Shown: positions 63,701-64,000 of the stretch, piece after piece
Layout of the letters: each line of letters begins with the position of its first letter
Position numbering within the stretch: the first letter of the stretch is position 1
Assembly: GCA_905331475.1 (NCBI GenBank)
Contig: CAJNYU010002647.1
Span: 123,443-187,442 of the forward strand
DNA length: 64,000 nucleotides
Direction of reading: 5' to 3'
Source of the DNA: Rotaria socialis
Lineage: Eukaryota; Rotifera; Eurotatoria; Philodinida; Philodinidae
Translations under genes and position numbers: made by a program
Notes under the pieces: model-generated
Told to the model about the DNA's origin: nothing
Seen by the model: only the letters and a program-made list of their open reading frames with translations
Database searches by the model: none

Positions 63701-64000
63701 CTCTTCATTAATTATTACAATTTAATTCATGAAATTAGTATATTTAGCAAGGCTTTGAATAATATTATCAGACATACAACCAATCGTATTCATACCCTCA
63801 AGATATCTTTTAGTCTCATTTTTACTGTATCAAACTTAATGGAAACCATGATTTCCGTCGATGAAAATATTACAATCTTGTTCGAGGGAGACCGGAATTT
63901 CGGCCCAAGGAATTTTCGGGCCGGACTTTCGGACCAATTTTATACAAATTCATTAAACTCGGAGAAAAAACGAATTTTTTTGAAAATTGGTTTCTAGATT
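60774..64000. other. Gene-poor right end, 3.2 kb
   Basis: The left part should hold the promoter of the EF-hand gene. Open frames at 61394-61717, 62176-62490 and 63674-63997 have no recognised domain, and their composition matches the surrounding non-coding DNA. The last 120 bases contain GGAATTTCGG/TTTTCGGGCCGG motifs in an otherwise AT-rich setting, which may be the edge of another repeat. Confidence 0.4.

Noticed and set aside
63674..63997. 107-codon frame at the right edge
   Set aside because: Composition like the surrounding non-coding DNA, no domain, and the last part looks like a repeat edge.

Overview
The window is AT-rich eukaryotic DNA with intron-containing animal genes. The introns are mostly 50-70 bp with GT..AG borders, plus a few of 1-3 kb. 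Gene content is metazoan (SPA17-like, MFSD6-like, SmD3, fuseless-like, claudin-like, classical dynamin). It is mixed with genes of bacterial or fungal/plant flavour (AmpD-type amidase, Kef/CHX-type antiporter, fungal-type SulP exon) and a degraded ADP-ribosyltransferase/GTPase fusion gene. This mixture suggests a bdelloid rotifer. That is an inference from content, not a proof.

Layout. 1-3.5 kb: intergenic, with a small hAT-like element that has a perfect 8-bp target duplication. 3.5-11.2 kb (minus): a SPA17-like gene with an RIIa docking domain and four IQ motifs; its 3.3-kb first intron holds an intronless gene for a probably myristoylated/palmitoylated protein. 11.7-12.4 kb (plus): AmpD-like amidase in three exons. 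13.6-14.1 kb (minus): SmD3. 14.3-15.0 kb: a large foldback element. 16.3-16.5 kb (minus): candidate small secreted protein. 17.4-17.9 kb: second hAT-like element. 18.5-22.1 kb (minus): nine-exon MFSD6-like transporter. 22.6-28.7 kb: gene-poor, with a tandem duplication around an N. 28.8-29.2 kb (minus): orphan first exon of a sulfate permease, lying between inverted copies of an unclassified repeat. 32.5-35.7 kb (plus): six-exon CPA2 antiporter whose largest intron holds TTAA-type elements. 36.7-38.8 kb (minus): ART-GTPase pseudogene split by a third hAT-like element. 40.1 kb: tRNA-Met. 42.3-43.1 kb: internally deleted Tigger-like transposon. 43.3-47.9 kb (plus): two related claudin-like genes with a ~0.95-kb palindrome between them. 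48.8-49.3 kb (minus): GPCR remnant. 51.4-52.9 kb (plus): fuseless-like membrane protein. 55.1-57.7 kb (minus): intronless classical dynamin. 59.4-60.0 kb: further inverted-repeat element. 60.3-60.8 kb (minus): EF-hand protein.

The genes do not form a pathway. The most striking features are the accessory layer: at least five short inverted-repeat transposons with readable target duplications, one of which can be placed exactly inside a former coding sequence; three genes of non-metazoan type; a same-strand nested gene; and an unclassified dispersed repeat present in four copies. No CRISPR array or operon is present. Exon borders were read by eye from splice signals, phase and family alignment; no RNA evidence was available.
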